Shown here in pieces: positions 60,201 through 64,000 of a stretch of 64,000 nucleotides of DNA. Origin of the DNA: Heterodera schachtii (Eukaryota; Nematoda; Chromadorea; Rhabditida; Heteroderidae). The translations under genes were made by a program, and so were the position numbers. The stretch is from positions 708,517 through 772,516 of the forward strand of contig SIJG01000010.1 of NCBI GenBank assembly GCA_023374025.1, given 5' to 3'. The notes beneath the pieces are model-generated. The model worked only from the letters and a program-made list of their open reading frames with translations. It was not told the DNA's origin and made no database searches. Position 1 is the stretch's first letter; the number at the start of each line of letters is the position of its first letter.

Positions 60201-61808
60201 TCAACGATAAAAATCATATTTTTGTTTTATTTTATTAGTCCTAAACGGTGCAAACAGTGCAGAGGAGGTCTGGCAAGCCTTGAACAAATTGAACTCAGAT
60301 CTGCATTATTACCCGTATGTTAATTGTTGCAGTAAATTACAAAGATTATAGAAACTAAAAAGCGCCAGCTTCGGTTTTTACATTTTTTTGGGTTTTTTCT
60401 AATTTTATTATCAAAATTGTATAAAAATTTATAAAATAACTTCAGCTGTTGGTTGCAAGCAATGGCTGATGGCAACGAATGGAAACGAGAATCTATGCTT
60501 CATTTCGCTCAAATTGTGCGTTTGGATTTGATGAAAGCTGTGCGTTTTTAGCTTATACCATTTTCTCAATATAATTTGTGTATCAATTTAGTCTCTCATC
60601 GCATTACACTGTGCCTATATTTCCAACGAGGATGACGAATTTGATATTGATACCAACTTTAAGGATATCCAGGTCTCACTGCAGGAAACTGCAGCACATG
60701 TGGCTGACTGGGTAGAGAAAATGCTGGTAAAAATTCAGTATTTCCAATACAATTTTTTAAATTTATTATAAAACAATATATTTTTATGAATTGTCTTAGT
60801 CCTACTTTTGGATGAACAAATTTTATACTGTTCATATTTTAGTTTTAAAGAATTTTTTCATTACTACAAACATTTACATGACGAATTTAACAAATTATTT
60901 ACTTTTTATAATTTATACACTTCTCTATTTGTAGAATAATTCAGGAAATCACTTGGCCAACAATTTCACGCACTCGTGCAATAACGGCAATTGGTGATTC
61001 GGATATCAAACAGACTAAAGAGGCGTATCAATCTGTAGCGAATAAGATAAAGCAAGAGCTTGTCCAATTAGGTGAAGCCAAGTAAGCAAAATTGAGTGAT
61101 TATTCATGATCAGCGTCTGCATGCGACCCCAAAAACATATATATTTATAATAATTCAGAAGCGCTTAATTACATTTCTGTTCTAACGACCTATTCAGATA
61201 TGATTACGCGGTCATCGTTTTTCCTAATTGGACAGACCCAGAAGAGATGGAGATCATTTGCGAAGCTAACTCATGCTTGAAATTGATTAACATAAAGCAA
61301 ATCAATGTTATCGTAGTCCGAATTGAAGCAAATAAGGAATTGGCATGCAAAGCAGCTGAATGGTTTACCCCAACGATGGAATCAAAAATGAAAGAAGTCA
61401 TAAAGTAATTTGTATTCTTTAACTAATTTTTGGACGCAATCGAAAGTATAATTAGTTTAATGTTTCATCCTTCCAAAATTGTTTTGTATATAATTTTCTA
61501 TTAAGCGTATGGCAGGATGACAAAAAACCCCTCAGTGAACTTGCGAAGGAACTGAAACAAATGCTTAAATTTTATCGTAATTTAGTGTTGATACATAATT
61601 GGAAGTATTTCAGCTCCAAAGCCACTATTACTCTTGGTGAAAAACAATATTTTTCAATTTTATTTTTAAATTTTATTTTTAAATTTGATTTTTGACAGGT
61701 GTTGCTCCGACCCTTATCGTATCTGCCAGTGCCGAACAGGGATTTAAGCATAAAATTGACCTAACATTTGCGGATGCAGCAATTTTCCATGTTCACATGC
61801 TTTTGTGA
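57274..61808 (+). CDS. Secreted protein of unknown function, plus paralogue
   Basis: Exons 57274-57358, 57407-57567, 58422-58559, 59419-59556, 59857-60019, 60085-60135, 60239-60314, 60446-60539, 60592-60726, 60945-61081, 61198-61404, 61506-61636 and 61699-61808, about 541 residues. The signal peptide is MARILSLVNLFRFIFLLIGF. Intron 1 is only 48 nt and would be missed as open frame; the paralogue confirms it. The end of exon 2 (57567 or 57570) is uncertain because a MITE sits right after it. Content: VARPVGALISAAVD, AIKELHEFLQEQFEAL, DLIEPLYKNITDPLKERY, LPSQEQAENYAAILELF, ETAAHVADWVEKML, EITWPTISRTRA, YDYAVIVFPNWTDPEEMEII, C-terminus IFHVHMLL. Exons 6, 8, 9 and 10 have the same length as in the minus copy. 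Mostly helical by composition. Family not recognised. Confidence 0.83.
57591..58181. mobile_element. MITE with about 100-bp inverted repeats in intron 2 of the plus gene
   Basis: The left arm starts CATTTGAGGACCCGACACTT then GAGGACATACATAATTTCAG. The right arm ends with its near-perfect complement (..GTATGTCCTCAAATGTCGGG then TCCTCAAAT). It begins about 20 bases after the predicted end of exon 2. Different terminus from the hAT-like set. Target duplication not resolved. Confidence 0.82.
58915..59125. repeat. Pair of GC hairpin units, intron 3 of the plus gene
   Basis: GCCGTTAGGCGCCGCCGG at about 58926 and GGTGGCGCCTATCGGTGCCA at about 59096 face each other, each followed or preceded by GATTTGTTAACA, as in the other copies in the window. 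Confidence 0.75.
59603..59754. mobile_element. Very short hAT-like MITE (152 bp)
   Basis: Ends TAGAGTGCCACGGGACCGGG and CCCGGTCCCGTGGCACTCTA; perfect 8-bp duplication ATAAATAA (59595-59602, 59755-59762). Interior is GGGACCGGGA-rich. It sits in intron 4 of the plus gene. Confidence 0.92.
60073..60208 (+). repeat. 136-bp block identical to 49374-49509
   Basis: Covers the end of intron 5, exon 6 and the start of intron 6 of the plus gene; no mismatch to the inverted copy in the minus paralogue. Confidence 0.95.
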
Positions 61809-64000
61809 GTAATGGTGTGCCACAACAAGTTGAACATTATGATATTTTCTCTCTTTCCAATTAATCTTTTTCTTTAATTTTATTTGAAATTTTCGGAATT
61901 GTTTTTAATTTATTATTCTATCAATTAAAAAATTTCTTTCCCACTTTATTCAACTATTTGTCAACTAATTTCCCAATAAACTTTTTGTCAATTTTCTTCT
62001 ACCTTTTCTGACTTACCTATATCGGAATTTGGAAATAATTTATCGTCCAAAAATATGTTAGCTCTGGGTTCACCCCCGCGACAGTTCAAGGACCACCACT
62101 TTATTTTTGATTTTTTAACGATCTTCCGGATGTAATCTCGTCACGAGTAACCATAAAATCTATCAGATGGTGTTAAAATGTAATATAAGCAAAAAATCGC
62201 AAAATTTATTCGAATGGGCAAATATAAGATAAATTAAAGTTTGTTTCAAAAAACTTAGGTTCTTCATTTGGATAGCCAAACCACCAAAAGAAACATCAGG
62301 AAATTTATCCAAGTAAAATAAATATTAGGGATTTAGGAAGAAATATGCATAACAAATTTAGAATCCCGAACCCGAACATTTTTTTATAAAAAAAATAAAA
62401 ATTGTTACAAATGCCTTTCCTGGGTTTTCGGGGGCGCTCGCTAATCACGAATATTATATTAAAAAAGTCGAAAAGAATTTTTCACAAAAATTCACATTTA
62501 TTGTCCAAAACCGATTAAAATATTGTGTTATTCTTTAAATAAGCGCCTATTGTTTCGCGTTTTGATCATTTATTGACATTTGTTTTGGCTCCCTATCATT
62601 CCGTCACTGATCATTTCGTCAATAAGAAAATTTTCTAAAAAATTTGTATGGCAGATTGTCAAAACTGAAAAGCTTTACTTTACACGGCGATTCAATTTTG
62701 TGGCTCCAAGTATAATTAAGTTGGAATTTTCGTCTCAGTGGTCTGTGAGTTAGTCATCAAAAGGGGGGTCTCAGGTTCGAGTCCTCCTTATGTTGCATGT
62801 TAATTTCAATTTCTTCTTTTAGAGATGAAGGAAGAGTTATTTTTTTAAATAAAAGTTTTCGTGTTAATAATAAATAATATTCAAAAAACCTTGGTTACGT
62901 ACTGTATCGGACAATTTTATGAATTTTTTAGCTTCTATCTTGGTCAATACTCGACCAAATAAAACCATTTTATGCTTATTTTGAAGGGAAAATTTTGGAG
63001 AATATTGTAAGTTTTATTTGGTTTGGCCTTAAATTGCGGGCTTGGCTAAAATGAATTAAAAGTATAAATTTTCACTATGGTCAAAAATTTTTTCAAATGC
63101 TCAGATTTTCTTGAAATGTTGCATAAGCACATATTTTAGCCCAACTTATAGGATGATGCTTTATTTTTTATCAAAATGCTTTTTAAATCGAGATCGGCTC
63201 TTCTATTTTTACAAGGGAAAATCCCAAAAAATTTTAAGTTTTGCAAAGTTTTGGCGTTCTGTTTACAAATTAAAAAATAAACTTATTTGCACTGGGAGCC
63301 CAAAATTGAATTGCCGTGTTTAGGTATTTAACAAATAAATCTGGCATACATATGTGTCAGGGGTTGACTTGTCTCAGAAAAGACGAGAGCGAGAGTTTGG
63401 CGAGAGGCGAGAGTCCCCAAAAAGACGAGAGTCGGCGAGAGGCGAGAGGACGAGAGGCGAGAGTTTTTCAATTTTTTTCTGTAGCCTTATTTTTTAATTT
63501 AAAAAACTTTAAAATAGTATTATTAAATTAGCGTTACGGGCCTGCTTATTTGGGCAAATACCGGGTCAGGGTATTACCGGGTCCAGAAAAGCCGGGCCAG
63601 GGCTCTAGCTTTTAAACCGAGTCTATGTCCTGAAAAATCCAAAAAAATCTTTAAAATTTTTTCAAGAAAATAAAATAAATATTTTCATGCAATATATTTA
63701 TTTTACAAACAAACTTTATTATTTGTCCATTTTTTGCCATTCAAACCACCTTTTTTTGCGGTGCGTTTTTTAAAAAAACTTTTTTGGAACATTGGGGACG
63801 GGTGCGGTGTCCTTTGTTTTTTAAATTTTTTTTTAAATCGCTTTTTTTGTGGCGCAGTTTTTTCAAAAAAACTTTTTTGGAACATTGGGGGCGGGTGCGG
63901 GGTCCTAGGCGCCGCCGGAAAATTTTTGAAATTTTGAGTGAGATTTGTTTACAGAATTTGTCAAAAAAAGATCAAAGTTTTGGTTAAATTTGCGATTTTT
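61809..64000. other. Right-end intergenic, no supported gene
   Basis: AT-rich to about 63350. 63365-63470 is GACGAGAGTCGGCGAGAGG-type array, 63535-63610 is ACCGGGT-rich, and 63760-63920 repeats TTTTTTGGAACATTGGGG twice and ends in a partial GC hairpin unit (GGCGCCGCCGG). Probably further MITEs cut by the window edge. Confidence 0.55.
62731..62800 (+). other. tRNA-like / SINE-like fragment
   Basis: GGTTCGAGTCC at 62774-62784 is a good pol III B box. TCTCAGTGGTCTGTGAG upstream could be a D-arm-like A box. The T stem pairs only partly and no acceptor stem closes. Shares TCTCAGxTTCGxxTCCTC with the minus-strand fragment at 31922-31995. Confidence 0.32.

Overview
This window is eukaryotic and most likely from a nematode, probably a plant-parasitic cyst nematode (Heteroderidae). 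Coding sequence is split into many small exons with GT..AG introns (one GC..AG), intergenic DNA is AT-rich and full of repeats, and two genes match the block order of the large F-box-like family I know from Globodera and Heterodera gene sets. The taxon is an inference; the exon structures are read from the sequence. All exons were assigned by eye from reading frame, splice signals, intron phase and, where available, paralogue alignment. | Region 1 (1-17308, minus strand): the N-terminal two thirds of a secreted thioester-containing protein (TEP / alpha-2-macroglobulin / CD109 superfamily). It runs from a signal peptide at 17308 to the start of the block before the thioester domain at base 1, where it leaves the window. 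Between constitutive exon 18 (8215-8277) and exon 20 (2667-2763) lie six tandem, homologous, phase-matched (1 in, 2 out) exon cassettes. Each encodes a different bait-like segment ending in the family signature FPETWIW or a variant. This looks like a mutually exclusive exon array that would give one gene six alternative bait regions, similar in logic to insect TepII. It is the main find here. | Region 2 (17309-28273): about 11 kb with no gene I can support; AT-rich in the first part, then long G and C homopolymer tracts, microsatellites and local duplications, with a hAT-type MITE near the right end. | Region 3 (28274-35922): two F-box-like family members, one on plus (28274-32550, with an in-frame stop or a 60-nt retained intron) and one on minus (33952-35922), i.e. 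convergent. | Region 4 (35923-42416): repeat-rich, no convincing gene. | Region 5 (42417-61808): two divergent, 13-exon paralogues of an unrecognised secreted protein, minus (42417-54540) and plus (57274-61808). Intron positions and phases match throughout. The minus copy is 12.1 kb because its introns hold nested MITEs; the plus copy is 4.5 kb. A 136-bp block covering exon 6 and flanking intron is identical between the two copies, which suggests gene conversion. | The right half holds a swarm of short hAT-like MITEs with different terminal inverted repeats, many with perfect 8-bp target duplications, several nested up to two or three deep, and many sharing an internal GC-rich hairpin unit.
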